64,000 nt of DNA from Rahnella sp. AA (GCF_002834385.1 NZ_PITQ01000001.1:62001-126000); one strand, 5' to 3'. Shown: positions 18,036 to 27,396, counted from the first letter of the stretch. Notes: generated by a model from the letters alone, not told the origin. Numbers and translations: made by a program.

Positions 18036-18125
18036 ATGACGCGAACGACGTGTCTGGTGTGTAATGCAGGGAATATTGCGCAGGTCATTCCCTCATGCGC
18101 TGAAATAAGGTACAAGGCTGCATGA
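18036..18125 (+). CDS. Possible 29-residue leader peptide overlapping the RIO kinase start
   Basis: An ATG at 18036 opens a 29-codon frame, beginning MTRTTCLVCNAG and ending CAEIRYKAA, whose TGA stop (18123-18125) overlaps the ATG of the RIO kinase gene (ATGA). AAGGA at 18021-18025 lies 10 bases upstream. The peptide has a CxxC and a third Cys. The exact stop-start overlap suggests translational coupling, but a frame this short can occur by chance. Confidence 0.25.
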   Translation: MTRTTCLVCNAGNIAQVIPSCAEIRYKAA

Positions 18126-18979
18126 AAATCCCAAATAGAATCCAACCTCTGGTGGATGACGGCCTGATAGACGATGTGGTCCGTCGACTGAAAAGTGGCA
18201 AAGAGGCCGACGTTTACACCGTTTTATGCGGTGAAGAGATTCGTTGCGCCAAAGTTTATAAAGAAGCGACGCAACGTAGCTTCAAGCAGGCCGTGCAATA
18301 TCAGGAAGGCCGCAAAGTCCGTAACACCCGCAACGCGCGTGCGATGCAAAAAGGGTCAAAGTTCGGGCGCAAGCAGCAGGAAGAGTCCTGGCAAACGGCA
18401 GAAGTCGATGCGTTGTTCCGTCTGGCGAACGCCGGGGTACGCGTGCCGCAGCCGTACATTTGTCTGGATGGCGTGCTGCTGATGGAGCTGATCACTGACG
18501 CTGACGGCGTGGTGGCGCTGCGTCTGAGCGATGTCATTCTGACTGAAGAAGAAGCCGTCGCGGATTTTGACACGATGATCCGCAATATCGTGCGCATGCT
18601 CTGCGCCGGTATCGTGCATGGCGATCTGTCAGAATTTAATGTGCTGATGGATGCCGACGGGCCGGTGATTATCGACCTGCCGCAGGCGGTGGACGCCGCT
18701 GCGAACAACCATGCCGAATCGATGTTTGAGCGCGATGTGAATAACATGACCGAATATTATGGTCAGTTCGCGCCGCAGTTGCTGGAAACGCGTTACGCGA
18801 AAGAAATCTGGGCGTTGTACGAAGACGGCAAACTGACCCCGGAAACGCCGCTGACCGGCCTGTTCGCCGAAGATACGCATAAAGCGGACGTGGATTCCCT
18901 GCTTGATGAAATCATCGCCGCTGAAGATGAATACTATGATCGCCAGCGGGCGCTCAAAGAGCGTGACCTGGACCACTAA
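18122..18979 (+). CDS. RIO1-like serine protein kinase (bacterial)
   Basis: A 285-residue atypical protein kinase of the RIO family. Motifs in order: the nucleotide-loop equivalent SGKEADVY at 25-32, the ATP lysine K44 (CAKVYKE), the hinge segment ending MELI, the catalytic HGDLSEFNVL with D168 and N173, and the metal-binding D185 (VIIDLPQAVD). All key residues are intact. Archaeal and eukaryotic RIO1 act in small-subunit ribosome maturation; the bacterial role is poorly known. The gene appears monocistronic, convergent with the ModA-like gene six bases away. Confidence 0.92.
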   Translation: MKIPNRIQPLVDDGLIDDVVRRLKSGKEADVYTVLCGEEIRCAKVYKEATQRSFKQAVQYQEGRKVRNTRNARAMQKGSKFGRKQQEESWQTAEVDALFRLANAGVRVPQPYICLDGVLLMELITDADGVVALRLSDVILTEEEAVADFDTMIRNIVRMLCAGIVHGDLSEFNVLMDADGPVIIDLPQAVDAAANNHAESMFERDVNNMTEYYGQFAPQLLETRYAKEIWALYEDGKLTPETPLTGLFAEDTHKADVDSLLDEIIAAEDEYYDRQRALKERDLDH

Positions 18980-18984
18980 CCTTT

Positions 18985-19725
18985 CTATTCCTGCATCACC
19001 GAATGTTTCCCGCAGAAACCGGCATTCTGCAAAATTTGCTGGCCGGTTTCTGAAAGAATAAATTCTGCCAGCGGTTTGCTTTTCTCCGTGCAGGTTGCCA
19101 GTGCATAGCTGGCCCGCACGTTGTAATCCGCCGGAATATTGAAAACCTCCAGCGCATCATTTTCCCGCAGCAGGGCGGCGTAACTGGTATAACCGATGAA
19201 TACGTCGGCCTGACCGCTACATATCAGCCATTCAGCCGCCAGCTTTCCTTCCGGCACTTTCACCGATTTTTCGCCTCCGACCAGCCGCAACGCCTTATTG
19301 CGTAATGCTTCTCCGGCACCCGGATGACGTCGTTCAATCAGCTCAAACATCTGCCAGGCATAATCCCCGGAAGGATCGCTTTGCGGTGTTGATGTTGCCA
19401 GCCGGAAGCGGGGATCAAGCAATACGTTCAGCCAGCTGAGTTTATCCAGTTCCGGCCCTTTGCGCGCCGTGACGCACAGGCTGTTCCCGCAGAAGGCTTC
19501 AACCTCAAGCGCCTTGCCGTGCTGTTGCAGCGCCAGCGGATGCGCGGTGTTGGCCGAGGCGAACAAATCGACTTTTTCGCCCTGTTCGATACGTTCCCGC
19601 AGCAGCCCGGCGGGGCCGAATTCGGTCACCACCTTGCTGCCGGTGTGTTCCTGAAAAGCTTCGCATAGCGGTGCCCACGCGCGTCGCAGGCTGCCCGCAG
19701 CCAGCACTTTGATCGAGTTTGTCAT
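18985..19725 (-). CDS. ModA-like oxyanion-binding protein lacking a signal peptide
   Basis: A 246-residue type-II periplasmic-binding-like protein resembling ModA (molybdate/tungstate binding): VLAAGSLRRAW at the first ligand loop, KVDLFASANTAHP, and the C-terminal half with DVFIGYTSYA. Unlike ModA it has no signal peptide, and the start at 19725 is well fixed by AGGAG (19731-19735, minus strand) five bases upstream, so the protein should be cytoplasmic. It is the second gene of a two-gene unit, 49 bases after a BtuF/MolA-like binding protein that follows a ModE-like operator. It may be an intracellular oxyanion sensor or carrier; this is inference. Confidence 0.8.
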   Translation of the reverse strand: MTNSIKVLAAGSLRRAWAPLCEAFQEHTGSKVVTEFGPAGLLRERIEQGEKVDLFASANTAHPLALQQHGKALEVEAFCGNSLCVTARKGPELDKLSWLNVLLDPRFRLATSTPQSDPSGDYAWQMFELIERRHPGAGEALRNKALRLVGGEKSVKVPEGKLAAEWLICSGQADVFIGYTSYAALLRENDALEVFNIPADYNVRASYALATCTEKSKPLAEFILSETGQQILQNAGFCGKHSVMQE

Positions 19726-19774
19726 CAGAGCTCCTTGTCACATTACCCCAAAAAAGTACGGCACCGGGATGAGG

Positions 19775-20863
19775 TTATTTCCCCGCGTGCGTCGCTTCTG
19801 CGGCAGGTTTGAAAGCTGTCCGGTAGAAGCGCTGATAATAAGCGTCAGCCTGTTTTTGCATATCGATGTCGGCGAATTTTTGCGGATACAGTTTTTTCGC
19901 CATCCACAATTCACCAATCGCCAGCGCTTCAGGCATCGGGTAGCCCCAGGCTTTGGCGTATTCCGGCATTAAATACACACGATGATTTTTGACCGCGTCA
20001 ATGCTCTGCCACTTCGGATCGTTGCTGATCTGCCCGACCACTTCCGGATACCGGTCCTGAACAAAGATCACCTGTGGATTCCAGGCGATCACCTGCTCCA
20101 GAGCGACCTGTTTGTAGCCTTTCACCGTCGCCGCGGCCACGTTCATGGCACCGGCATGGGCCATCATCAGCCCGGTATACTTGCCAGAACCGTAAGTGGT
20201 CAGGTCGGGATTGGCCATATACGTGCGGATCCGCTGGTCAGCCGGGATGCTTTTCAACCGTTCACCGGTTAACTGGCGCTGAGCAAAAGTATAGTCGATC
20301 AATGACTGCGCCTGTTTCTGGCGGTTGACCACTTCCCCGATCAGCTGGATCCCTTTCTTCAAACCTTCGGTATACGCCCGATCTTCATCCGGCAGCACCG
20401 GATTCATCTTATGTTCCTCACCTTTCGGATCATCACGCAAAGAAACGGCGACGACCGCAATGCCGGTCCGGCTGATCTGGTCGATCATTTCCTGCGGCGC
20501 ATAGTTGGTGACGAACACCACCTGCGGATGCAGCGCCACGACGCTTTCCAGATTCACGCTGGTTAAATCGCCCACCACCGGCGTTTTTTCCAGAGACGGC
20601 GCGAGACGCACATAACCGTTGCCCAGTTGCTGCTGCCAGTTGTTGAGCACGCCGACGATATCTTGGGTCGCATCAAGCTGCACCAGAAGATTAAGCGTCT
20701 GGTGTTGCAGCACGACCACGCGATCAACCTGATCGGGGATCGTCACCTGACGCCCGAGCTGGTCGGTGATCTGGCGTGAGGCCAGAGCGGATTGTGACGA
20801 GAAGCTCAGTGCAAGGCCGAGCAGTAAAGCGGATGGCAGTAATTTGGATGAAAATGCGCGCAC
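19775..20863 (-). CDS. Class-III (BtuF/MolA-type) ABC substrate-binding protein
   Basis: A 362-residue periplasmic binding protein of the iron-complex/cobalamin type. It has a Sec signal peptide (hydrophobic LLPSALLLGLALSF, cleavage near ALAS, about residue 29), the domain start ITDQLGRQVTIPDQVDRVVV, and a single helical backbone linking two lobes. The start is GTG with AGAGGA upstream. Most such proteins bind ferric siderophores or B12, but Haemophilus MolA of this fold binds molybdate and tungstate. The ModE-like operator over its promoter and the ModA-like partner gene favour an oxyanion ligand here. No permease or ATPase gene is adjacent. Confidence 0.85.
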   Translation of the reverse strand: MRAFSSKLLPSALLLGLALSFSSQSALASRQITDQLGRQVTIPDQVDRVVVLQHQTLNLLVQLDATQDIVGVLNNWQQQLGNGYVRLAPSLEKTPVVGDLTSVNLESVVALHPQVVFVTNYAPQEMIDQISRTGIAVVAVSLRDDPKGEEHKMNPVLPDEDRAYTEGLKKGIQLIGEVVNRQKQAQSLIDYTFAQRQLTGERLKSIPADQRIRTYMANPDLTTYGSGKYTGLMMAHAGAMNVAAATVKGYKQVALEQVIAWNPQVIFVQDRYPEVVGQISNDPKWQSIDAVKNHRVYLMPEYAKAWGYPMPEALAIGELWMAKKLYPQKFADIDMQKQADAYYQRFYRTAFKPAAEATHAGK

Positions 20864-20880
20864 GAAGTAATTCCTCTGTT

Positions 20881-20908
20881 TTCGTTGTGCAGAGGATTAT
20901 ATAGCGTT
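20881..20908 (-). promoter_or_regulatory. ModE-like operator overlapping the promoter of the binding-protein unit
   Basis: Read on the minus strand, AACGCTATATA is followed by a 6-base spacer and TGCACAACGAA. The remembered ModE consensus is ATCGCTATATA-N6-TATATAACGAT; I count 10 of 11 and 7 of 11 matches. The site overlaps a TATAAT -10 hexamer (20896-20901), fitting repression when molybdate is plentiful. Confidence 0.55.
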
Positions 20909-20974
20909 AGTGACGGACTGAATATGACCACAAACAAAGCCGCTTTCAGAAACGGCTTTATCTGTTTTAAGGCG

Positions 20975-21607
20975 CTATTTACGACCGTCGAGCAGCATAC
21001 GCACCGCCAGCCCGCCCAGTACGGCGCCCATAAACCAGCGCTGAAGTACCATCCACAACGGGCGACCGGCCAGAAACAGGGCGATATATCCCGCCGACAG
21101 TGCGATAAGGGCATTGAAGGTAAAGCTGACGATGATTTGCGTGATGCCCAACACCAGAGATTGTGTGAGGACGTGGCCTTGCTCTGGAACGATAAACTGC
21201 GGCAATAAAGTCAGGTACAACACCGCGGCTTTCGGGTTCAGCAGGTTGGTCACCAGCCCCATGGTAAACAGCTTTCTGTTGCTGTCGCGCGGCAAATCTT
21301 TGACCTGAAACGGCGAGCGCCCGCCGGGTTTCACCGCCTGCCACGCCATATACAGCAAGTACGCTGCACCGCCGATCCGCAGTGCGTCATAAGCAAACGG
21401 CACCGCCATCAGCAGCGCGGTAATGCCGAGCGCGGCAAACAACATATAAAACAGAAAACCCAGCACCACGCCGCCAAGGGAAATCAATCCGGCTTTCGGG
21501 CCCTGACACAGCGAGCGCGAAATCAGGTAAATCATGTTCGGGCCGGGCGTTAACACCAGACCAACACAAATCAGTAAGAAGGGGATCCAATGGGCGGCGT
21601 CTGGCAT
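20975..21607 (-). CDS. LysE/RhtB-family amino acid exporter
   Basis: A 210-residue inner-membrane exporter with about six hydrophobic segments and the LysE/RhtB signature LVLTPGPNMIYLISRSL near the N-terminus and LVTNLLNPKAAVLYLTLLPQ in the middle. The start at 21607 has GGAG seven bases upstream on the minus strand; Mets at 21622-21625 lack one. Family members export homoserine, threonine, lysine or other amino acids. It is divergent from the inositol monophosphatase-family gene. Confidence 0.9.
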   Translation of the reverse strand: MPDAAHWIPFLLICVGLVLTPGPNMIYLISRSLCQGPKAGLISLGGVVLGFLFYMLFAALGITALLMAVPFAYDALRIGGAAYLLYMAWQAVKPGGRSPFQVKDLPRDSNRKLFTMGLVTNLLNPKAAVLYLTLLPQFIVPEQGHVLTQSLVLGITQIIVSFTFNALIALSAGYIALFLAGRPLWMVLQRWFMGAVLGGLAVRMLLDGRK

Positions 21608-21762
21608 GGTTTTCTCCGGCATCACGCTGAAAAGTTAAGCACACAGATATAGAAGGTTTTACGCTGTTTTGGCAAGCGGCAGGTTGTCATTTTTTATTCA
21701 TCAATTCCGGTGCATTCTATGACCGCGTATTTTTTCTTCAGACTGAAAAATCAGGATTTATG

Positions 21763-22566
21763 ATGACTCACACTACGATGTCCGCAAAGCTGGCGTTAGC
21801 CAGTCAGATTGCGGCTCAGGCGGCAGAACTGGCGCTGGGTTTTTTCAACCGCCGGGACAGTATCGAAGTCAGCAGTAAACGGACGCAGGATTTTGTTTCG
21901 GAAGCCGATGTGGCGGTAGAGCAGTTTATCCGCGCGCAGCTGGCGCAGCATTTTCCGCAGGACGCGATTATCGGCGAAGAGCTGGGCGGTGTGCTGACCG
22001 ACGCGGCCTGCTGGGTGATTGATCCCATCGACGGTACGTCGAATTTCCTGCGCGGTTCGCCGCTGTGGGGCGTTTCGCTCGGGCTGGTCGAACAGAAAAA
22101 ACCGGTGATTGGCATTGTGGCATTACCGGTTTTAAACGACCTGTTTGCCGCAGAATCCGGAAAAGGGATTTTCCTGAACGGCAAACCTTTCCGTCGTGAC
22201 GACCGTTTTGGTGATGTTCAGGTTGTGTCGCTGGGTGACAGTTCGGACGACAAGCTGGATGAAGCCTCGGCGTTTTATCAGGGGCTGCGCGCGGCGGAAT
22301 GGTCGGTGCATTGTTACCGCTGCACCACCGTCGGCATGGTATTTGCCGCCAAAGGGATTATCGACGGGCATCTGCAACGCCGCACCACGCTGTGGGATAT
22401 CGCCGGTGGCGCGGTGTTATGTCAGGAAGCCGGGCTGGAAACTGTAGTGAAATTCACCCAACTGGCGGACGGCGCCGATAATTATCGTCACATGTCCGTC
22501 GCGACAGGCACTTCCAATTTGCTGTCTGCTGTCACGCCGCTGTGGCCGGGTTTCGAACCGAAATAA
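21763..22566 (+). CDS. Inositol monophosphatase-family phosphatase
   Basis: A 267-residue Mg-dependent, Li-sensitive-type phosphatase. The three metal-site motifs are present: the EADVAVE segment with GEELGG, DPIDGTSNF, and LWDIAGGAV near the C-terminus. Members act on inositol phosphate, histidinol phosphate (HisN type), 3'-phosphoadenosine phosphate or fructose-1,6-bisphosphate; the LRGSPLWGVSLGL and YRCTTVG context resembles HisN-like enzymes, but the substrate is not certain. The second of two adjacent Mets (21763) has AGGA at better spacing. Monocistronic. Confidence 0.88.
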   Translation: MTHTTMSAKLALASQIAAQAAELALGFFNRRDSIEVSSKRTQDFVSEADVAVEQFIRAQLAQHFPQDAIIGEELGGVLTDAACWVIDPIDGTSNFLRGSPLWGVSLGLVEQKKPVIGIVALPVLNDLFAAESGKGIFLNGKPFRRDDRFGDVQVVSLGDSSDDKLDEASAFYQGLRAAEWSVHCYRCTTVGMVFAAKGIIDGHLQRRTTLWDIAGGAVLCQEAGLETVVKFTQLADGADNYRHMSVATGTSNLLSAVTPLWPGFEPK

Positions 22567-22729
22567 GCTTCGCGAATGCTCTCTCTTGGCGGAGAGGGTA
22601 AACCTCTGAAATGTGTGGCAGATCATGTTTTTAGCCGCTCGGGGCAACATGAAAAATTCGTCCGGTAACCCTGAAATTACATTTCGAAAGTCAGCGGTTA
22701 ACAAAATGAAATATAGTTTCATTTTGCCA

Positions 22730-22756
22730 TAAAGTTCCCTCCTTTTTTGCCGTTAT
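22730..22756 (+). promoter_or_regulatory. Sigma-28 (FliA) promoter of the chemoreceptor gene
   Basis: TAAAGTT starts at 22730 and GCCGTTAT at 22749, with exactly 15 bases between TAAA and GCCG. The flagellar sigma consensus is TAAA-N15-GCCGATAA, so TAAA and 6 of 8 in the -10 match. The chemoreceptor start is 36 bases downstream. Confidence 0.75.
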
Positions 22757-22792
22757 CTGAGTTTCCTGTCACTGACTTTCCGATGTGTCCAG

Positions 22793-24355
22793 ATGAAAAA
22801 AATGACTAATCTCTCTGTCCTTACCCGTTTATTGGGGGCGTTCGCCCTGGTCCTGGCACTGATGCTGACGCTTGCGGCAATGTCGGCCTGGCTGCTTAGC
22901 GGCAGCAATCAGCAGATTGAAAACTACCGCGCCTACCGTCTGCCGGGTGTTCAGTACCCGCTGGTCATGCGCGGGACGCTGGCGGAATTACGCCTGCAAC
23001 AGGTGCAATATATTGCTTCCCCTCAGGGAGCATCGCGTGACGGCCACCGGGGGGAAATCCTTCAGGCGGTCGCCACTTTTAAAGCTGCCGAAAATGCCTA
23101 TCAGAAACTGAACAGCAGCGGCAGCCAGTCGGATTTGTTTAAGCAAATCGTCAATAGTTTCGAACAGTTTTCGCTGGCAAACGATCAGGTTATCGCTGCC
23201 GTTGAGCGCAATGATCTCGATCAGGCAACGAAAATCAGCGGCGATAACTCGCGTAAGTACCGCACACAGCTGATGGCCGATCTGGCGACACTGGTTAACG
23301 ATGAACTCGCCAACAGTGAAAAAGCTGCCGCACAGGCTCGCAGCAGTTACCACAACGCCAGCGTGATGTTTTTAGTGCTGGTGAGCGTGGCCTTCATTAT
23401 TTCCCTGGCAATGGCGCTGCTGCTGGCGCGTAATCTGATTAAGCAACTGGGCGGTGAGCCGGCTTACGCGGCGTCTATCATGAAGGAGATCGCCACCGGC
23501 AATCTGGCCGCAAACATTGTGCTGAAACCGGGCGATGAAGGAAGCTTGCTGGCTTCACTGAGCGGCATGAACCAGCAGCTCAATAAAACCATTAACCAGA
23601 TTATGGAAGGCAGTGAATCTATCAGCCATGCTGCCAGTGAGATTGAGCAGGGTAACGTTGACTTATCGCAGCGCACGGAAGAGCAGGCTGCATCGCTGGT
23701 GCAGACCAGTTCCAACATGCAGAACCTGACAACGACGGTCAGCCAGAACGCAGATAATGCGCGGCAGGCCAGCCAGCTTGCTCACGAAACGTCGGAAACG
23801 GCGTCTCAGGGCGGGGCGATTGTCAGCGGCATGCAGGCACATATGCGGGATGTTTCCGGCAGTTCGAACGAAATCATCAATATTATCAGCGTGATTGAAG
23901 GCATTGCCTTCCAGACTAACCTGCTGGCGCTGAATGCGGCCGTAGAGGCCGCCCGTGCGGGGACGCAAGGGAAAGGGTTTGCCGTGGTCGCGAGTGAAGT
24001 TCGCGTGCTGGCGCAAAAAAGCGGGCAGGCGGCGAAAGAAATTAAAGATCTGATCCAGGGAACCGTCAGCAAAATCGCCGAAGGCTCTCAGCAGGCCGAT
24101 CGCGCCAGTAAAGCCATGAGCGAAATTGTCAGCTCGGTCAATAAAGTCGCAGAGATTGTCAGCGAAATTTCGACGGCGAGCTCAGAGCAGCACACCGGTA
24201 TTCATGAAGTGGGCATTGCGGTCGATCAGATGGATCAGGTTACTCAGCAGAACGCCGCGCTGGTTGAGCAGGCGGCGGCCGCCGCGCAGTCGCTGACGGA
24301 GCAGAGCGTTGAACTGCGCAATGCCGTGCGATTTTTCCGTACGGCATCGGTCTGA
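22793..24355 (+). CDS. Methyl-accepting chemotaxis protein
   Basis: A 520-residue inner-membrane chemoreceptor. Layout: cytoplasmic tip and membrane segment 1 (about 9-33), a periplasmic four-helix-bundle ligand domain (about 34-188), membrane segment 2 (about 190-212), a HAMP region, then the long coiled-coil signalling domain with the hairpin tip ([22 protein letters not shown] at the conserved position). It ends at FFRTASV, without the NWETF-type pentapeptide that tethers CheR/CheB, so adaptation depends on other receptors. The periplasmic domain is of the Tar/Tsr class; the ligand is unknown. A sigma-28 promoter precedes it. Confidence 0.95.
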   Translation: MKKMTNLSVLTRLLGAFALVLALMLTLAAMSAWLLSGSNQQIENYRAYRLPGVQYPLVMRGTLAELRLQQVQYIASPQGASRDGHRGEILQAVATFKAAENAYQKLNSSGSQSDLFKQIVNSFEQFSLANDQVIAAVERNDLDQATKISGDNSRKYRTQLMADLATLVNDELANSEKAAAQARSSYHNASVMFLVLVSVAFIISLAMALLLARNLIKQLGGEPAYAASIMKEIATGNLAANIVLKPGDEGSLLASLSGMNQQLNKTINQIMEGSESISHAASEIEQGNVDLSQRTEEQAASLVQTSSNMQNLTTTVSQNADNARQASQLAHETSETASQGGAIVSGMQAHMRDVSGSSNEIINIISVIEGIAFQTNLLALNAAVEAARAGTQGKGFAVVASEVRVLAQKSGQAAKEIKDLIQGTVSKIAEGSQQADRASKAMSEIVSSVNKVAEIVSEISTASSEQHTGIHEVGIAVDQMDQVTQQNAALVEQAAAAAQSLTEQSVELRNAVRFFRTASV

Positions 24356-24365
24356 GCGGGTAACG

Positions 24366-26459
24366 TCAGGCTTTGTGCGTGAGGGTCAGTTGCGCTTCCC
24401 AGTCTGAATCGGGGTGCTGAGCAATTTGCTGTGGCGTCATCGGACGCCCCAGCAAATAGCCTTGTAAGGTATCGCAGCCCAGTTGAGTCAGGAAATCCTG
24501 TTGCTGGATGGTTTCCACACCTTCGGCCACCACTTTCAGATTCAGCGTCTGACCCAGCGCAATGATTGCCGAAACAATGCTGGCATCTTCACTGCCGGCA
24601 ATCAGGTCATTAATGAATGCCCCATCGATTTTCAGCTCGCTGGCGGGCAGGCGTTTCAGATACAGCAGGCTGGAGTAGCCGGTGCCGAAATCATCAATCG
24701 AGGCCTTCACGCCGTAATTTGTCAGGCGCTCAAGGATTTCCACGCTCACATCCGGATTGCGCATGGCCGTCGTTTCTGTCACTTCCAGCGTCAGCATTTC
24801 AGGCGGGATTTGGTGGCGTTCAACGGTATCTATCACCATTTCGACCAGATTTGCCTGCTCAAATTGCAATGTGGACAAATTCACGGCGACGGTCCAGCGT
24901 GTATGCCCGGCCAGATGCCATTCGCGCAACTGGCGGCAGGCCTCGTTGAGCACCCATTCGCCGATCGGGATAATCAGGCCCGTTTTCTCCGCCAGTGGCA
25001 GGAAAACGTCAGGGCTGAGGGTTTTGCCGTCACGCTCCCAACGCAGCAGCGCTTCAAATCCGCTGACCGGCCCGTAAGGCGCAATAAATTTCGGCTGATA
25101 GTGCAAACGCAGTTCATGGTGTTCAATGGCCAGACGCAGATCGTTGAGCATCTGTAGCTGGTTTTGCGCGTTGGCGTTCATGGAAGGCTGGAAGAAGCTG
25201 TGCCCGTTACGGCCTGAGTTTTTGGTGTGATACATTGCCGCATCGGCATTAAGCATCAGCTCACGCTCGTTCTCGCCATCGCCCGGATACACCGCAATAC
25301 CGACGCTGGCCGAAACCAGCAGTTCGTAGCGGGAAACGTAAAACGGACGGGCAATAAGATGCACCAGTTTATCCGCAAGCTGAGAGGCATCGGTCGGATC
25401 GGTGATTTCCACCAGCAGGATAAATTCATCGCCACCCAGACGTGCCAGCGTATCGGTTGCCCGCAGCTGTGATTTCAAACGCTCCGTCACCGAGATTAAC
25501 AGCTGATCGCCGATGTGATGGCCGAAGGCATCGTTAACGGCTTTAAACCCGTCGAGATCGAGAAATAACACCGCAAACTGAGATTCACCCCGCGTGGCTT
25601 TCTGAAAAGCCTGGCTCAGACGGTCTTCGAGCAGCAGGCGGTTTGGCAGACGGGTGAGATTGTCATGGAGCGCCAGTTGTGTCAGTTCACGATTTGCCTG
25701 TGCCAGCGAAGACGCCAGAATAGACGTCCGCGCCTGCATACGGCCATCAAGGATGGAGATGATCAGCGTGATGGCCAGAATGGCCAGTGTCACCACAATG
25801 ACCAGCAGCGCCAGCCAGTTATTATCCACACCGCTGAACGCCGCCATGCTGTGGCTGTCTGTCGGGAATTCGGCGGCGGCCATACCGATGTAGTGCATAC
25901 CGACAATTGCAGTTCCCATCACCACGGCTGCGCTGATCCGCAACAGGCGCACATTCGGCGACTGCTGGCGCAGATGGAACGCCATCCACAGTGCCGCACC
26001 GGAGGCCACAATGGCGACCACAACCGATAACGCCACCCAGCGGTAGTCATAGACCACCGGCGGCATCATCAGCATCGCTGACATCCCGGTGTAATGCATC
26101 GCGGCGATCCCTCCGCCCATCAGCAATGCACCCGCGAGCAAACGCCGTACCGGGAGTTGTGGCTGGCACACCAGCCACAGCGCAAACGCCGAAGAAATGA
26201 TGGCGATCCCCATCGAAAGCAGGGTGATAAAGGGATCGTAACCCATTGGCATTGAAGTGTTCAGCGCCAGCATGCCGATGAAATGCATCGACCAGATGCC
26301 GATGCCCATTGCAATGGCACCCCCAATTAACCAGAGCCGGGAGGCCTTTCCCTCTGTGGTGGCAACCCGGCCAGCCATATCAAGCGCGGTATAAGAGGCA
26401 AGCATTGCAACAATGAACGAAAACATTACAAGCACATTGTTGTAATTACTGGAAAACAT
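24366..26459 (-). CDS. MHYT-GGDEF-EAL cyclic-di-GMP protein
   Basis: A 697-residue membrane protein. The first ~240 residues contain seven membrane segments with three MHYT-type motifs (MHFIGM, MHYTGM, MHYIGM), thought to bind copper and sense redox gases. A GGDEF domain follows with an intact GGDEF at about 342-346 and an inhibitory-site RxxD (RATD) at about 333-336. The EAL domain has EALLRW, DDFGTGYSSL and LKIDGAFI, so both synthesis and hydrolysis of c-di-GMP are possible. The start at 26459 has GGAG six bases upstream; 26477 is an alternative. It converges with the chemoreceptor gene ten bases away, linking it to motility control. Confidence 0.92.
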   Translation of the reverse strand: MFSSNYNNVLVMFSFIVAMLASYTALDMAGRVATTEGKASRLWLIGGAIAMGIGIWSMHFIGMLALNTSMPMGYDPFITLLSMGIAIISSAFALWLVCQPQLPVRRLLAGALLMGGGIAAMHYTGMSAMLMMPPVVYDYRWVALSVVVAIVASGAALWMAFHLRQQSPNVRLLRISAAVVMGTAIVGMHYIGMAAAEFPTDSHSMAAFSGVDNNWLALLVIVVTLAILAITLIISILDGRMQARTSILASSLAQANRELTQLALHDNLTRLPNRLLLEDRLSQAFQKATRGESQFAVLFLDLDGFKAVNDAFGHHIGDQLLISVTERLKSQLRATDTLARLGGDEFILLVEITDPTDASQLADKLVHLIARPFYVSRYELLVSASVGIAVYPGDGENERELMLNADAAMYHTKNSGRNGHSFFQPSMNANAQNQLQMLNDLRLAIEHHELRLHYQPKFIAPYGPVSGFEALLRWERDGKTLSPDVFLPLAEKTGLIIPIGEWVLNEACRQLREWHLAGHTRWTVAVNLSTLQFEQANLVEMVIDTVERHQIPPEMLTLEVTETTAMRNPDVSVEILERLTNYGVKASIDDFGTGYSSLLYLKRLPASELKIDGAFINDLIAGSEDASIVSAIIALGQTLNLKVVAEGVETIQQQDFLTQLGCDTLQGYLLGRPMTPQQIAQHPDSDWEAQLTLTHKA

Positions 26460-26504
26460 GTAGGGCTCCACAAACACTGAGTCGAAAAGCGACAGGCTGA
26501 TTTT

Positions 26505-26533
26505 TTATCCGGCGATAATGGCATTAAGATTTA
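26505..26533 (-). promoter_or_regulatory. Possible sigma-28-like promoter of the MHYT gene
   Basis: On the minus strand TAAA (26530-26533) is followed after 16 bases by GCCGGATAA (26505-26513). This resembles TAAA-N15-GCCGATAA with one extra base in the spacer and one in the -10, and lies 46 bases before the start codon. The irregular spacing makes it weak. Confidence 0.3.
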
Positions 26534-26727
26534 TTAAAGGCGAATGAAGTTACGATAAATTTTTTCGTGTAATTAAGATTAATCCGTAAGTGGTTTTAAT
26601 CAAATAAAAAGATTTCAGGGGAATTAAACCGGATAAAAATAAGGGTTTTAAAGTGAATGTGATACGGGGTTCGAAAGCGTTGTCTATAGTTAACAAATAA
26701 TTAAATGAGACAGGGCAGAAGAAATTT

Positions 26728-27396
26728 ATGATTACAGTACATCATTTGGATAATTCACGTTCACAGCGAATCTTATGGATGCTTGAAGAACTGGGTGTTC
26801 CCTACGAAATTCAACATTATCAGCGGGATGCGAAATCTATGCTGGCGCCGGCAGCGTTGAAGAAAGTACACCCTCTGGGTAAGTCACCGGTACTGGAAGA
26901 TAACGGCATGATCCTGGCGGAATCCGGCGCCATTATTGAGTATTTACAGGAAATTTATGATGAAGAGGGCAAGCTGAAACCGACCGCTTTTGCTGAGCGG
27001 CAGCAGTATCGTTACTGGATGCACTATGCGGAAGGTTCGCTGATGCCTTTGCTGGTGATGAAGTTGATTTTCAGCCGTCTGGGCAAACCCCCGATGCCGT
27101 GGCTTATCCGCCCGCTGGCGGGCGCGATCGGGCAGGGGGTGCAGAAAAACTATCTTGATAAGCAGATCTACACCCATATGGATTACCTGGAAAAACATCT
27201 CACCACTCATCCTTATTTTGCGGGTTATCAGTTTAGTGCTGCGGATATTCAGATGAGTTTCCCGATAGAGGCGATCAATGCGCGTGCGGGACTCGGGAAA
27301 TATCCCAGAATGAACGCATGGTTATCCAATGTTACTACACGCCCGGCATATCAGCAGGCGCTGGAAAGTGGCGGGCCATTGAATATCTTACGTTAG
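26728..27396 (+). CDS. Glutathione S-transferase
   Basis: A 222-residue GST. The N-terminal thioredoxin-like domain has SRSQRILWMLEEL, the cis-Pro loop LGKSPVL and the glutathione site ESGAIIEYL; the C-terminal helical domain ends with the FSAADIQMSF capping segment. Preceded by an AT-rich 270-base region. It resembles bacterial GSTs used in detoxification or dehalogenation, and differs strongly from the GST at 15852. Substrate unknown. Confidence 0.92.
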   Translation: MITVHHLDNSRSQRILWMLEELGVPYEIQHYQRDAKSMLAPAALKKVHPLGKSPVLEDNGMILAESGAIIEYLQEIYDEEGKLKPTAFAERQQYRYWMHYAEGSLMPLLVMKLIFSRLGKPPMPWLIRPLAGAIGQGVQKNYLDKQIYTHMDYLEKHLTTHPYFAGYQFSAADIQMSFPIEAINARAGLGKYPRMNAWLSNVTTRPAYQQALESGGPLNILR

